Assembly (NCBI GenBank): GCA_905183005.1
Contig: CAJJDO010000021.1
Coordinates: 194,773-258,772, forward strand
Source of the DNA: Paramecium pentaurelia
Lineage: Eukaryota > Ciliophora > Oligohymenophorea > Peniculida > Parameciidae
Direction of reading: 5' to 3'
DNA: 64,000 nucleotides
The notes under the pieces are model-generated. The model was not told the DNA's origin. It ran no database searches and saw only the letters and a program-made list of their open reading frames with translations. Numbering within the stretch: position 1 is the stretch's first letter; the number at the start of each line of letters is the position of its first letter. Below, in pieces: positions 12,028 to 25,769 of this stretch. The position numbers and the translations under genes were made by a program.

Positions 12028-13173
12028 CAAAATTACTATTTATCAAATGTCTTATAATTATTAGTCATTTTATCACAAAATAATGGGCTTGTTAAGCTAT
12101 TATCTTATTAATAAACTTCAGTCTTAAATTTTTCTTAGTCTATTAAATATAGGGTTAATTTTATAAAGCTCTTTCTCAAGGATATATTGTAAATAACCAC
12201 AGAAAAAAAGAGAAATATTAATTGATAAAATTATCTCTATTCCAATTACTCTAGATTCATTGTAAATTTAATGGGCCAAAAATAACAATTTTTTAATTTC
12301 TTACATTTAAATCAATCTTTTTATTATAATTATAACCTATTTAAAGATATTAACAATATCTAAATTTTAATTCAATTAAAAAATGGCCAATAAAGTTTAC
12401 TAATTTTTTATTCTTATAGTGTGATAATCTCTATATTTTTTATTAAAATTTCAATAACAAGAGCTTTTAATTGTTAAAACAACAGTTTCAATTCACTTCA
12501 GATCATTTAGATAATCTATCTATTTATCTATTTTAGACGATAAATATATTTCTAGAGATATATATGATTTTCTTAATTTGAATATTATTAAATTCATGTT
12601 TTACAAAATCCAATCGCAATTAATAGATTATTATTATTAAAATAATATGATTAATTGATTTTTTCATCAACAATTGTAATTAGTTTTGTTGGAAATTAAT
12701 CATTTTTTTGATTATTTACTTTAACAATATTAAAATTCTAAGACAATCAATTTAACAAAGTAATTTTAAATATCTTTAAATATCATTAACAAGTAAGGTG
12801 ATAGATTTAAAAAGATACTAAAGTAAAGCCAATAGTCTTAATAATTTATATTATAATTTATTAATTATAATAAATATTAAACAAATACTGATTTTATATA
12901 AAATAATCCATTTAATTATATTGAAATAAATAAATTTCTTCTATTATTATTAATGGTTTAATATCTAAATTGTTGTTAATCAACTTTACTTATAATTTAT
13001 GATGAGATCAGTTCTTAGAAGGATTTAATTAATGATTAGGTTTTATCTATAAATATTTAAATTATATGATTCTAATATACTAGAACAAAGCTAGTAGCTT
13101 TTTTTAAGTTGTAATGAATTTCTAATATAAATATTGTTCTTCTTTATGATTTGAGATTACATTAATTAATATA
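12028..13173. other. Intergenic, one doubtful small frame
   Basis: Over 1.1 kb between divergent genes. A forward frame of 125 codons (12047-12424) is open with ciliate code and is partly hydrophobic, but it begins only 19 bp from the oppositely oriented channel start, has no domain, and frames of that length are expected by chance when TGA is the only stop. The remainder is plain AT-rich spacer. Confidence 0.4.
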
Positions 13174-14244
13174 ATGCAGAGTTTGTAATCTGATCTAAAA
13201 TATATACGTGACGCTCTTACTCTATTAATCGATAAGCTCATACCTTTTATAGAACAGAAGCAAATACTTTAATTTTGCAAGGTATTAAAAAATAAAGTAT
13301 CTGATGATAAAGTGACTCCCTTCTCGATATATATGGAAACTTAGAAAAACTTTGAACTAAGTTAAGTAAAACCAATTAGATTGAATAGTACTACAGATGA
13401 GAAGTTTACACATTCAGTTCTCTGTAAAATAAGGTAGGCATAGATTGAATTTAAAAATAATACTCAATAGTTCACATCAATTTATAATTCAGTGAAAGAG
13501 AATGTAGAATCTGTTTATGTTACAAGTTAAGAATTATAAACAATGATGAATGAAAAATAATTATAAAGTAAAGTGGAATAAAGACAAGATAAAATAAGAA
13601 GAGTCTCAATTTATAGTAAATAAAATAGGCAAAAAACAGATAAAGATATTTAAGAAGAAATGCCAAAGGAATATAAAAATGAGATAAAATAAGAATAAAA
13701 TAAGGAGATCAAATCTGATAACAAAAAAATTGGTTAAAAAAATGATATAAAAGTTGAAACTAAAATAGAGAAGAGAGATGAGGTCAGATCAGATTCAAAA
13801 TATTCTTTCGAAGGATCTAAGAAGGATATATGTACTACTTAAGATATATTATAAAACTAAAGGATTAATCATCAAAATTAATCACAACAGTAAATTAAAT
13901 TAGAGAAACCCTAATCTTAATTATCTCCTATGAATTATTAATAAGTGAAATCATAGAATATATCACCTTAACCATCATATAATTATATTCATACACCACC
14001 TCATTCATATACATAGGTCCCTTTATAAAAAAATTCTCAAACTAGCAATTTCACTTATATTCAATAATCATCCTAATAATCAGGTTAGATTTTATTTACA
14101 TAAAGTGATTAAAAATAAAATTCTTAAATTGGATCCTATGTTCCAAATTATGATTTATTAGCTAGAGTTGATTAATTACTTTAAAAAACTAAAAGTAATA
14201 TTTAAACATAAAATACAACTCCATGCTTAACAAATAGAATATGA
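13174..14244 (+). CDS. Gln/Lys-rich protein of unknown function
   Basis: An uninterrupted 356-residue frame from MQSLQSDLKYIRDALTLLID. The first 120 residues are predicted helical and well mixed in composition; residues 150-220 are highly charged (KQEQNKEIKSDNKK); the last 130 residues are rich in Gln, Ser, Pro and Tyr (SPQPSYNYIHTPPHSYTQ). The tail ends with a short helical piece (YDLLARVDQLLQKTKSN). I recognise no family. The lack of introns and clear codon structure support a real gene. It converges with the REJ/GPS gene, 48 bp away. Confidence 0.75.
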
Positions 14245-14292
14245 TTTTATAATTATATAATATGAAATAATAACAAATATTTATTCATAATA

Positions 14293-17200
14293 TCATAATT
14301 AATATAAAGCTCTCATTGGGGCATGATTAATAAAGAAATTCAACAAATAAGCAATTGGTGCTTTTGTTTAAGCTATCATTTATTATAATGTCCAAGGATA
14401 TAATATAATTTTGAATATAACAATTATTGGATCAAATAGAACATGATTGGATAGATAAGATATTAAAAATTATCTAGCCCAATTATCTGCAATATCTATT
14501 TAGAGTCCAATAACATTATAGAAATAAAAGATACTAAAAAATAATGAAATTTATAATTTACAAACATCCACCTAAAATAGCTACGGTTAATAAAAATCCA
14601 ATGATTTTTTCTTATATCCATCCATTTAATTCAGCTTTTACAATAGCTAAAAAGAATACAGATATTTCACCAACAAAAATAATCAATAAAATGTGTTCAA
14701 TTTGATTCAAAAACTTAATAGTATATGAACTAAAAACAAACATTACCATTAATTTCATATATAATTATAAAACTCTACTTGGTCTTGAAAACTTTTAATC
14801 ATAATATAAGAAGATACTTAAGAGTTCATGTAATTTCTAGTATTATTATTAAATTAATTACTATCATTCCAGTTATAATTAAATCTGCAGATGTATATTT
14901 AATACCCATTTCAACATTAGTTTAAAATATAGGTTCATATTAAACAGCTGCATTATGAAAATCATCAGATTACTTCTGTTTTTTATTATAATTTTTATTA
15001 AATATAGTCATACTTGATTAATCATCTTCTTTAATTGATGATTCAAATAATTATTTACCATCATATTTTTCAATTTCCTTATTTTTAAATCTAACAGATA
15101 ATACACTAGATTTCTCTGGAAAAATAGTAGAAGATTTAATTTTAGTAAAATCAGCTGATTTATCAAATATCTTTTACTCTATATCATCTTAATTCCCATG
15201 TTCACTTATAATTATTGCAGATGATACAGGAAAAACAACCTTTGAAGATCTAAGATCTAAAATAGCTGTTACTATAGTAAATAGAATCATAATTCCTGAC
15301 ATTATTCCAATAGTTTAACCAATAACTGTAAGATGCATATTTTCTATAGTAACAAATTGAATCTCTCTTAAATCTACAGGTATATATTATTCCATTAAAA
15401 TTAAATCACTAATATATTTACAAATACAACTATGTTATGAAGTCAAAACAGATTTAGTACAATTATCACCTGTGAAATTAGAAATAATAGATGCACATTT
15501 AGTATTATTTTCAGAATATTCAGTTTAAAAGGAATGTTTAAATTAAAAATGTTCAAATTATAAAACTATTTAATAATCTGATCCATTTTATACAATAAAT
15601 TATGGACTTATATATTTTAAATTATTAGAATATTAATTCCATTTAGCATATTCAAATATTTATTATTTCCAATAATAAGGATTTACAGAAAATGTTATAA
15701 TAGAAACTAAATAAATATAATTTGGATTAATTTAAAATGTTTCAATTTCTGATAAATTTGTAAATAAATCTCTATTTTCCCACATATAAATATTTCTTCT
15801 TGCTGCATAATTACCATTATCTGTTTTATTAGTAGTATCAATTTAAACTTCAAAATTAATTGTGTCATTATTGAGATTCCAATATCCACTAAATACTGGA
15901 ATGGCAACTGCATCTAATTTTTCATCTTAAAACATACTAACATAATAATCATCTTAAGATAAATATTATAAAACTTATTTAGTAGTGACTCTAGTAAAAG
16001 ATATATTAAAATATTTAAAATTACGATAAATTACTTTACCATTTGTTTCAGAATATGAATTTATTATAAGATTTAAAACTTAAACTAAACTAATAAGTCT
16101 TGTATAACAAATGTGTATTAAATCAAAATGATCTAAAGTTAATGTAGATTCCTCTATTAATTATGTTCTAAAACTATTTATATTATCATCACTAGAAACT
16201 AGATCTTATTCTTCAACTTATTTAAGTAATCTATTTTTATTATTAGTATCTGTTAAATTCAAAAATAATTCTTTTAAATAATCTGTTGAATTAACTTCTG
16301 TTTTATTAGCATTTTTAGCATCACTAATAGTATCAGGATTATCAATAGTCATTCTACCTAAAAATGTATCAAAAACATGATGATTATCATCTATAACTTA
16401 ACCAATAACTCCATATAGGGATTTCAATTCTAAAAACAATTCTTAAGCTGTAACATTTCCTTTATATTAACCAGCAATCATAGACTTCTCATTTATTTAT
16501 GTTAATGATGTGAATTTAATAATATCTTTTCTAATTTCAGTTTAAAATGATATTAGATATTATAATTTAAGATCTATTGAAGTTTCACCAATAAATTTTA
16601 TTCCTGTAGATTCAATCTATTAAATATAAATATATAATAATTACTAAATATATAGCTTTCTACATCATTATTTAATATTTATCTTGTGTCTTTAACTGAA
16701 ATTATTCTTTATATAATTCTTTTAATTTTGTTAATGTTTCATTTACTTTTTTAGCATAAGCAATTTTATTATCAATAGAGAATGCATCATATACTGATTT
16801 CAATATTAAAGAAGAACTCATTATTTTAGTAATAGATGTTTCAGAAATAAGTGATGTAAGTATTTCATCAAAATTATAATTAGATGTTTTTATTGTAACA
16901 TTTTAAGAAATTATTGAAGTAGCTCCCAAACTATCTTTTAATTAACATACTATAGTAAATTATCCTGGAGGTAAATTTATAGAATAACTACTAGATTCAA
17001 TATAATCTGTTAATTCATATTCTCCATTAATTGATTCAATATTAATGGATTATCCATTAAAGAACCAATATTTATAATAAATTGGAGTATGTGTTTCTTA
17101 AACTGAACTTACAATTATATTCATGTTATTTGTTTCATCAATAGTAATCTGGCCATTTCTTGGAGGATAATTAATACGAAAAAGTATTTCATATTCTGCA

Positions 17201-17923
17201 GGATCTATATAGTTCATTAATGAATAAGTGAAATGAATTCTACAAATTCCAAATTCTCCAACACTCACAAAATCTGGATAGTAGTAACTTGCTTAAAAAC
17301 GAAGTCGAGGGTATAATTACTAAAACTTAGAGACCTAACCGTCTAAATATATTGCCACTTATATTTTAGAGTCATCTGGTGATACTCCATCATCTAATTA
17401 GATAGAGAAATCAATCATTTCATCAAAATTAACCAATCTGGATAAAATTGAGTATGGATAGGATATATTTAAAAATGGTATGATGTTCTAATTTATAATT
17501 ACAATAATTACTTAAGAGAAGTATAATATAACAGTACGATTAGCTACATAATCTCCAGCTATTAAAGCAGTAAATTCATAAGATCTCTTAGGATATAATG
17601 TTGATTCTGGTATCACAACTGTATAATTAAACTTGTCTAATTAAAGTAAAGATCCATCTGTTCTTTTACATGTTTAATTCAAAGTTAAATCTTAACAATT
17701 CCATGTTACTGTTAAATTTTTTAACTAAATATTCATTAAATCTGTTTCCATATTCCAAACAAACAGATTTATTTACACTTTTTCTTTCCAAAATACTTGT
17801 CTATTTCCTTATTAAATCAATGAAACCCAATTTGACTTAATTAAAATTAATTTATACTGATTCTTAAGCTAATAATATGCATGCTTGTTAGAGTAAGAAG
17901 AGTATATAAATTGATATACTCAT
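14293..17923 (-). CDS. REJ/GPS polycystin-1-like membrane protein
   Basis: An 1175-residue model: signal peptide (about 1-20, SIYILFLLQQACILLAQ), an ectodomain of about 800 residues with many N-x-S/T sites, a REJ-like block (PPRNGQITIDETN followed by YYKYWF), a GPS-like site (HSCICKYISDLILM just before the membrane), then a first helix (LTVIGQTIGIMSGIMILF), a 115-residue loop and four or so further helices. REJ plus GPS ahead of several helices is the layout of polycystin-1 and sea urchin sperm REJ receptors; a PLAT domain is not visible. After the loop, LHELLSIFLYYDQKFSRPSRVLQLY resembles ciliate relatives. Introns: 22 nt 17836-17857 (ends AAG, directly after the signal peptide), 28 nt 16617-16644, 25 nt 14837-14861, 28 nt 14534-14561. 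Ligand and function are unknown. Confidence 0.7.
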
Positions 17924-18005
17924 TTCAATTAGATAATTATTATATTAAGCATATAATTAGTTTCAATTAGAATTGTATAAGTTTATTTAATTAATCATTT
18001 TTTAA

Positions 18006-19701
18006 ATGGGTTCTTGTTAAGGTTCAACAGTTGATATTCAATAAGATTTGAGAATGAGAGAAATCATGACTAAATTTTAAGTTCCTATGCCATATATTGA
18101 TGAATATAAAATATTCTAGACATTGAAATAAGTGGAAATGTAGTTTGTTAATATTATTATTTATAGCATTTAACATAATAGTATTCCTCATTTTGATTTA
18201 ATTTATTCAAAAATGGGAGACTCATCTAATAAAATGAAGAATCTTGTTAAGAAATGGAGAATGAAACATGAATTACATAATCATCCAAATTTATTATCAA
18301 TTCATAATGTTTCAATTGTTGAATCAATGAAATTATTTATACCTTATACTAATATTATACTTCTAATAGACAAACCATTACAACCTTTAACAAGACATAA
18401 AAAAGTTATATTGAAATAACCATTTTCATAAGATGAGATATTGTTCTTATTAGATTGTGTAGTCTCTGGTCTAGCATTTTAATAGTAAAATAAAATTTAT
18501 CCATCTGGATTTGATATTGATGACATTATAACTGTTAAAACTCCTTTTAATACTGAAATTTATAAGTTAGTAGATAGATATTAAAAACCTATTCGATCCA
18601 ATTTATTTTAAGATTTCATTTAACTATATGATGATAAATAAAGTATATACTATTTTTATTCATTATTTAGCTTTGAATGAATTAAAAAAAACAGCCTTTT
18701 TTTCACCTGCTCAAATTGAAGCTATTCCAAAAAAAGACAAGGTATCAAATTCTTCTTTTTATATTTAGTATCTTAAACACAATAGATATAAATCTGATGT
18801 ATTTAATTTTGCACTCATATTGATCTATTTAATATAAGCTAAACATCCAGAAATATTTGATTGGAAGAAATGGACAATTGATGATTTTGCATTGAGAAAA
18901 ACTTAAGATGATCTTTTAGTGACCAATTTTGATGAAAATTTATTACATATTATAGAACTTATGTTAACAGTTGAGGAAGATAAAAGACCAGATTTTGTAG
19001 AATTAGATGAGATGGTCACTAAATTATTTTCAGATCTATAAATGTAGCGTTTATAAGAAAAATATTAAATACAAGATTTTTTTATTATTCCTATTGATAA
19101 ACCATCTGATTTCAATATTTAGATTCTTAATGATAATATATATCAATCCAAATAACCATAATAATTAATTGGATCATAAAATTTATCATAGCATCAAAGA
19201 AATGATTCCTAAAAAGTTAAATAAAGCGACATAAGTTAAGCTTCTATTCAAATTTAAAAAAATGAAATTAATAATAACTTATTTGATAATAATATAGTTG
19301 TAACATAAGGGAAATTACATTATTCAAATGGATTTTATTATGTTGGTTAAATTTGCAATAGGAGAAGACATGGTGTTGGAACTTACTACAACTAAGATAA
19401 CCAAAAGGTTTCTGAAGGCAGTTGGGTTTTTGATATTCCTGATGGCGATGTTATATTATATAATCATCCAGATGAAGAAAAAGAGATGAATCATATTAAT
19501 ATGTCCAGAAAAGATTGGGTTCAGTATAAAGGATAAATGAAACAAGGTTAAAAACATGGAATTGGAGTTCTATACTTTTCTGATGGATCAAAATTTATGG
19601 GCAATTTCTCTTTTGATTAAGCACATGGAAGAGGCTAATTTGAATATTAAAATAAAAAATAAATAATTGGAACTTGGTAACATGACATATTCAATGGTTG
19701 A
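18006..19701 (+). CDS. Pseudokinase with C-terminal MORN repeats, possibly N-myristoylated
   Basis: A 555-residue protein with one 28-nt intron (18643-18670). It begins MGSCQGS, a good N-myristoylation signal with a palmitoylatable Cys4. Residues about 20-350 follow a protein kinase fold: LHNHPNLLSIHNV in the N-lobe, DEILFLLDCVVSGLAF as helix E, SDVFNFALILIYLIQ as helix F (kinases: SDVxSFGVxLxEL), and EEDKRPDFVELDEMV as helix H. The HRD loop is replaced by YPSGFDIDD and no DFG is seen, so catalysis looks lost. Residues about 440-555 hold MORN-type repeats (YYVGQICNRRRHGVGTYY, QYKGQMKQGQKHGIGVLYFSDG, FMGNFSFDQAHGRGQFEY), which bind membranes or partners in other proteins. I infer a membrane-bound scaffold. 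Confidence 0.8.
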
Positions 19702-19859
19702 TTGAATTTTTGTAATTATTATTGTTATGAACTGCATCATTAAATATCGAGATTTTATTAATATTTTATCTAATTTAATTAGGTTTTATATGTAAAATAA
19801 TATACCTAAACTCAAAATAAAAAATCATTAAAAGTATTAATAAATCAATAAATAATATA

Positions 19860-20960
19860 ATGTAAAGCAAATAAGGTCATTTATATCTATTGTCTCATAA
19901 GAGTTCTAAAAGTGAATACATTAAAAAAACAGTCAATCACTTAAACTATTCAATTCCATGCATAAACTGTGATTCTCTTATTCCAGCTATTGATGTCGAT
20001 AAACATACATAATTATGTCAAGCCCATTCTCCTAAACACAGTTCTTAATTTAAAGATCAAACAGCTATGGAAGAAACTGATATAAAGCTCAAGAAATTAA
20101 GATAATCAATAATAATTTAATGTAAAACAGAAACAAATATATACAATAAAAAATATCTAATAAGAGCAGAAGAGCTTTGTACTTAAATACTCAAATTGTA
20201 GAATTTTGATGAAAAAGAATAAAGAAAAATATTAGATATTTCAGAAGAAATAAAAATGATAACTGAGTCATATAAGGGAGTGTTACTTGTTCAATTATTT
20301 TTGGAAAGATTACATTCTTTGACATTGGTTAAGTAGTAGAATATGAAATCTATTATATAAGAAAAGTACTAATTGGTAAACAATTAATAAAAAAAAATCA
20401 TTCAAGATCTTAATAAATAATCATTTAATATCTTAATAAATAAGGAAGAGTAAAACTATGTTTAATAATGTCTTGGTTATTAAACTTAAACTAGTGCTAT
20501 AAATCTGAGATAAAATGAAATATTTCGTAAGACTTAAATCACTAAATTCTCAAGGGAAAATTAAAATAAATCTGGATGTGAATTAAAAAGTGAAATTTTA
20601 ACTAAAATGTCTAGTTCATAATGTGAAGAAGAAGTTCAGGGAATTGATGATACTCAAAATAATAATAATTATTAGAGGTTATTTTATTCAAAATGCTTGA
20701 ACTTGAAGGCTTAATTATCTAATAATGATCCTGCTTAAAAAATTCCATTGTGTGTGTTATTTAAAGAAGTTCTCAGTTAAAGGATTTCAATTAACTAATG
20801 GAATTAATTTATTTTATCAGCTTTTGAAAAACCTTCATAATATCTAGAATTTTAGAAATCTACTTTGCTTAATTAAGCATCCAAATTTTAAAATTCAGTT
20901 AAATAATTTACAATTAATAGTAATTTCAAAGAAAGATTAAGAAATCTTAAAATAGTATGA
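19860..20960 (+). CDS. Unknown protein with C2HC-type zinc motif and coiled coil
   Basis: An uninterrupted 366-residue frame. Residues 35-55 contain PCINCD...H-x3-C, i.e. C-x2-C-x12-H-x3-C, the spacing of small C2HC zinc fingers common in ciliate proteins. The middle (about 90-220) is helical and charged; a Ser/Gln-rich segment follows. I recognise no family beyond the zinc motif. It lies 158 bp downstream of the pseudokinase gene on the same strand. Start chosen as the first ATG (19860) after an AT-rich spacer. Confidence 0.75.
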
Positions 20961-21634
20961 TAATTTATTATATATTTAAATAATTCTCAAATACTATCCA
21001 ATTATAAATTAATTTTATATTTAAATAACTTAGACAATCAATATATCCATTTTCTAAATAGAACTACTTAATATATGATTTAATTATAAACAATTTTACT
21101 TTAATTTTTATTATAAGGATTTGTTCATTTATCAAAATAATTTAGTACCTATTCAAATATTACATTATGATATTATCTATAATTATATTTATTAGGAACT
21201 GTTTACTAAAATATTATAATCTGAATCAATTTCAATTTATTAATAAACAGAATAATAAAATAATAAATGTTAAGGGTTATTAATTAAACTATATAATATG
21301 ATTTCATACTATATAGTGCTTTAAATGTTTGATAGAAATTAAATAATTGATTAGCAATAGTTATATTCATGAAATAACTGCTAAAACTATAATACCTTAA
21401 TGACAATGAAATCATGAGTATGTTATAATTTAAAATGATTTAATAACCTAAGAAAATCTTATAGCTATTATCATTTGATTAATTTACATCTATATTAAAA
21501 TATTAAAGCCAACTAAAAAAATAATTAAATTGTTATAATTTTAAAGATTTTCTTAAGCAAAAATTAATGACACATGGTAATCTTTATATTCAATATTAGT
21601 CCTTTATTTTGGAGTAGGAGAATTTGCTCTGTAA
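20961..21634. other. Intergenic or extra 5' sequence of the RCC1-repeat gene
   Basis: The last 150 or so bases before 21635 stay open in the RCC1 gene frame (reading INDTWQSLYSILVLYFGV) without an ATG, so an upstream exon joined by a small intron is possible. The rest looks like AT-rich spacer. Confidence 0.4.
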
Positions 21635-24600
21635 ATGTAGACACTAACATTTGAAAATTAAAAGTATTATAATTGTTTACCATTTAGATTGTAAAGAATA
21701 ATTTTCCCATAAAATAAATATTCAAAAGATCCGAACAAAACATCTAGAAAAGGAGAACAAGAGTTATGTTTTATTAATGTACAATGTTGTGAGTAAAACA
21801 CATTTCTGATCGACAGTAAAGTATTACGTTGTATACAGATCAATATAATCTCTGGGGCTTTGGAAGTTCATAGTTTTCACAATTGGGATTATAATAGTCC
21901 TCAGTAGTGAGTCCAGTTAACATCTCCTAAATTACTTAAAATTTATATAAATCTGTGAGTGGTGGGACTGGCTATGTTGTAGCCTATTCAACTAATAAGA
22001 AACTGTATGTTTGGGGAAATTGGCATTAGCTAAATTATGGGGAAGTCTTAAAACTATCAGAAAAGTAAGGCTATTCTGAATAGATTGATTAACAATATTA
22101 AATTAGTTGTCTAGATATAACCTATAATTTTTCAATATTAAAGAACATAGAAAATGAAAGAAGATAAAGTTATTTACCAAATCATTAAGCTGAAGTTTTG
22201 GCTTTGAAATGTGTAGGTACAACAACATATTTATTAACTCCTAATTAATTATATTGTTTGGGCTTATAATTACAATTTCAGGTATAATTTGTTGGAATAG
22301 CTTGTGGTAAAAAACATATATTGGCTTGGGATGATTAAGGAAAAGTATGGAGTTGGGGAGAATTTGCAGATGGTAAATTAGGTTATATGGACTTTATATT
22401 GTAAGATTAGAAGGAACCTAAATAAATTGAAAATATTACAAGTAATATAGTATCATGTGCTTGTGGCTTAAATTATAGTATAGCACTTGATGCAAAAGGG
22501 GATATATATGGATGGGGTAAAGGACCTTTTAAAATGGATTTGTCAATAGCAGTTACACCTACTAAGTTATGTCAAAAACAGAGACCTTTTATTAAGATAA
22601 TGGCTGGAGATTCTCATTTTGGAGCCCTTGATTTATAAGGGTAACTATTTGGATGGGGAATCAACCAAAAAAATTGTTTAGGAAATTTATAAGATAGAAC
22701 TAGGTATCCTCAACTATTTGAATTAAAAAATATTAAAGTCATTGATGCAGCAATGGGATCTACTTCTACAGTTTTAATTGTTCCAATTAATGAAAATTAT
22801 AAAATACCTAATTTGAATATTGATCAATATACTTCACATCAATAAAAAAGAATTAAAGAGGAAACTGCTTTTATGAAAGACTTTGCTGATCGTAAAAATA
22901 GACTTGATTAAATCTAATTTAAGTCACCTACTCAAAATTATTGTGATACTCCAATTTCATTTAAAAGTAGTTCAAATTATGAAGAAGCAGTTTTCCTACT
23001 AAAAAGAATGAAAAATTAAGCAGACTCTTTAAAAGATAATCAAAGATTTAAACATAGTCCTAGTTCATTACATTTTACAACTGATATTCCTAATTCATAA
23101 ACTTAAATCACATATTAAGATTATGATGATGTAACAGCTAGATTAAAGTAATTAGAAAATGAGAATTATTTGTACATACCATTATGTTAAAGTACAACTC
23201 CTAATACAAATTAATATATTGATTAGAATGATGATCATGAAGATCTTTTGAATTATGATAACGATATGCTTAAACTATAATATATTCTAATGGTTAAATC
23301 TTAAGATGAATCTAAATTGTTGAAGAATTTATTAAATGATCCTAAGAAACATTAATAAGAAACTTTAAGTTAATTTTTTTTGAAATAAAGAATTTTAAAA
23401 TATAAATAGAATAATAGAGGTTTGAATGATAAAAAGAAATTTCATGATAAGTATGATACTTTTGATCCTTATTTCTTAACTAATGTGAAAAGGGATATTA
23501 AAATTTTAAATGAATAAAGAAAAGAGATTTTTTGTTTAAAATAGAAGTAAAGAGAATAAATAAATAGAGAAATAAGTGAAAAAATGTAACTATCAAAATT
23601 ACCTTTATAGAGTAGAGATGAAATTATTAAATGCATTTAAAATAAAGCTCATGAGAAGGATTAAAGGTTAAAATTAGTGTAATTAAAAAAGAAGGAAAAT
23701 TATGTTGGGAAAATGAATCTTATATAATAATAAATATTAGAGAAAACACCTGAATTCAAATATAAAAAAAGATTAGATACTATTAAAACTAAATAGAACT
23801 TATAAATATTAAATATGATTTTAATATATTTAAATACTGAAAACATATGTTAGATGATTTAAGAAACAAGTTAACGTGGTTTAGAACTAAAAAGAATGAT
23901 GTTCAAAGAACATATGAAAGCAAGAATAATTTAAAATACAATTAGAAAAAGAAATGTTATAAAAAGAATCAAATAAAAATTAGGATTGAGATAAAAGAAA
24001 ATATTATTATCATTTATATTTAGATTTAAAATCAATTTCAGAATAAAGTCTAAATATGGATATCTTAGAAAAATAAATTTATTTCATCTAAAGAATTAAT
24101 TGATTGTTAAAGTTGCAATAAATCTAAAAACTATCATTATTAAAACAGAAACTATATAAAAATTTTGTAAGTTGTACAATAATATGTTTTATGTTTAATT
24201 AAGTTATCTAAATTATAAATGGGATGAATATTTGAAATAATGTTTTAAAGGAAATATGCCAGAAAAAGAAAGAGAGGAAATAAAATAGTATGAATTACCA
24301 AATTTGATTGAGAAATAAAATCATATTATAAAAAAATTAACTGCACCATTAAAATTGAAAAATTGTTTTCTAAACGAATTAAAATTTAAAATAAAACCTG
24401 TATTAAAGGCTACAGAATTGAAAACCAATTTATTGAAAAAAGTAAAGACTATTGTTTAAATTGATGAAGACCTTTAGGATGTTGATGTTAAGTGTTCTGA
24501 TAGAGTTCTATTGCCGTATACTAAATATGTTGAAAATATAGCATTATCTGTAGCATCTAAGATTAGATTTGATTATTAAATGATGACATAATTAGATGTT

Positions 24601-25210
24601 CATGAGAAGGTATTTATGGAAGAGTTAAATGTTAAATTTGAGATCTTAAAAGAATAATTAGAGAGATTAAGAAGAGATCATTTTCGATAAATGAGAGATG
24701 TAAACTATCAAATATATTTTAAAGTTTTATGCGAAATTAAATGAGTATAAAGAAAATCATAAATAATAAATTAATATTGATAGAGGAAAAGCAATGATTA
24801 GATTTAAAGTTGATGGGCCTGAATTTAAAATACTTAAATAAAAAGATGATTAAGATCTTAAATTAATTTTATCAAAAAGGGAAATGGCTAGAAAGAAATA
24901 TGGATAAAATACAATTATATATAAAGATGTTATATTTAATAAAATTAGATAACTTCAATAAGATCAATATCCATTTCCAAATTTAATAATCAAATTATCA
25001 GAAAATATGTATGCTGATAATAGACCCAAATTTAGACTAAAACTAAATCAACATGAATGGACAAGATTATTCAATTAATATCAATAAGAACTTAAATAAA
25101 GATATACAATTATAATGAATGAAGCAAGAAAAAATTTCTCTTAAAAAACTAAGTAAATTAAATCAAAAAAAGTTGTTTAGAGAACAAGAGTTCTTAAAAC
25201 GGAATCTTGA
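21635..25210 (+). CDS. RCC1-repeat protein with long basic C-terminal region
   Basis: An 1175-residue model in three exons. The first 370 residues carry RCC1 blades, recognised by repeated WG motifs: TFLID/NQYNLWGFGSSQFSQLG, KKLYVWGNW, QGKVWSWGEFADGKLG, GDIYGWGK and GQLFGWGINQKNCLG. Such propellers bind small GTPases or chromatin, or act in signalling scaffolds; the partner here is unknown. The remaining 800 residues are strongly basic and helical, with an IQ-like stretch near the middle (IIQNTIRKRNVIKRIKQKLG). Intron 1 (23 nt, 21816-21838) ends CAG and intron 2 (25 nt, 24700-24724) ends AAG; both are required to keep conserved frames. The start at 21635 is the first in-frame ATG; an earlier exon cannot be excluded. 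Confidence 0.8.
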
Positions 25211-25483
25211 AATAAATAATTAAATCTATAATTTAGACCCAAAAAATTTATATTATTAATATATATATTAATTATAAAATGTTTCATAAGAAATATATCA
25301 GAAATTTAATTATATAATTTATAGTTCAATAAATGAATACAAGTTTAATTTTATGTACTAAATTTGATTAAATTCTGATTAATCTTTTCTATTAATAAAT
25401 CAAAACATATCAGAATTTAAGATTATCTTAATTTATAACTACATATTTTTTAATTTATTATTATAAATAAAAAACTGATTATC

Positions 25484-25717
25484 ATGAAACCATTATCAAC
25501 TAGAAAATAAATTAACAATAAGAATTAAGAAAGTATGAAACTCATGATAACTAAGAAAAAGATTTCAAAAAAAAGTGGACCAAGAATCACAAAAACAATT
25601 AAAGAAACAATTGAAAATGCTCAAATGATCTAACCTAGTGCTGGAACAAGAAGATTACCAAGATAAAATAGAAGAAATAAATTAGCTAGATTGAATGCTT
25701 TAAGAAGAAGAAATTGA
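25484..25717 (+). CDS. Small basic protein of unknown function
   Basis: A 77-residue frame with 26 or more Lys/Arg residues and few acids (KKKISKKSGPRITKTIKET, then TRRLPRQNRRNKLARLNALR). The composition suggests nucleic acid binding or a ribosome-associated or nuclear role, but I recognise no family. It has no introns and its GC is higher than the flanking spacers, which supports translation. Confidence 0.55.
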
Positions 25718-25769
25718 TTGATTATCAATTCTTTTTATAATTATTGTTATTATTTAAAATATAAATTAA

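Noticed and set aside
12047..12424. 125-codon forward frame beside the OSCA/TMEM63 start
   Set aside because: Only 19 bp from the divergent start, no domain, and not longer than expected by chance under ciliate code.
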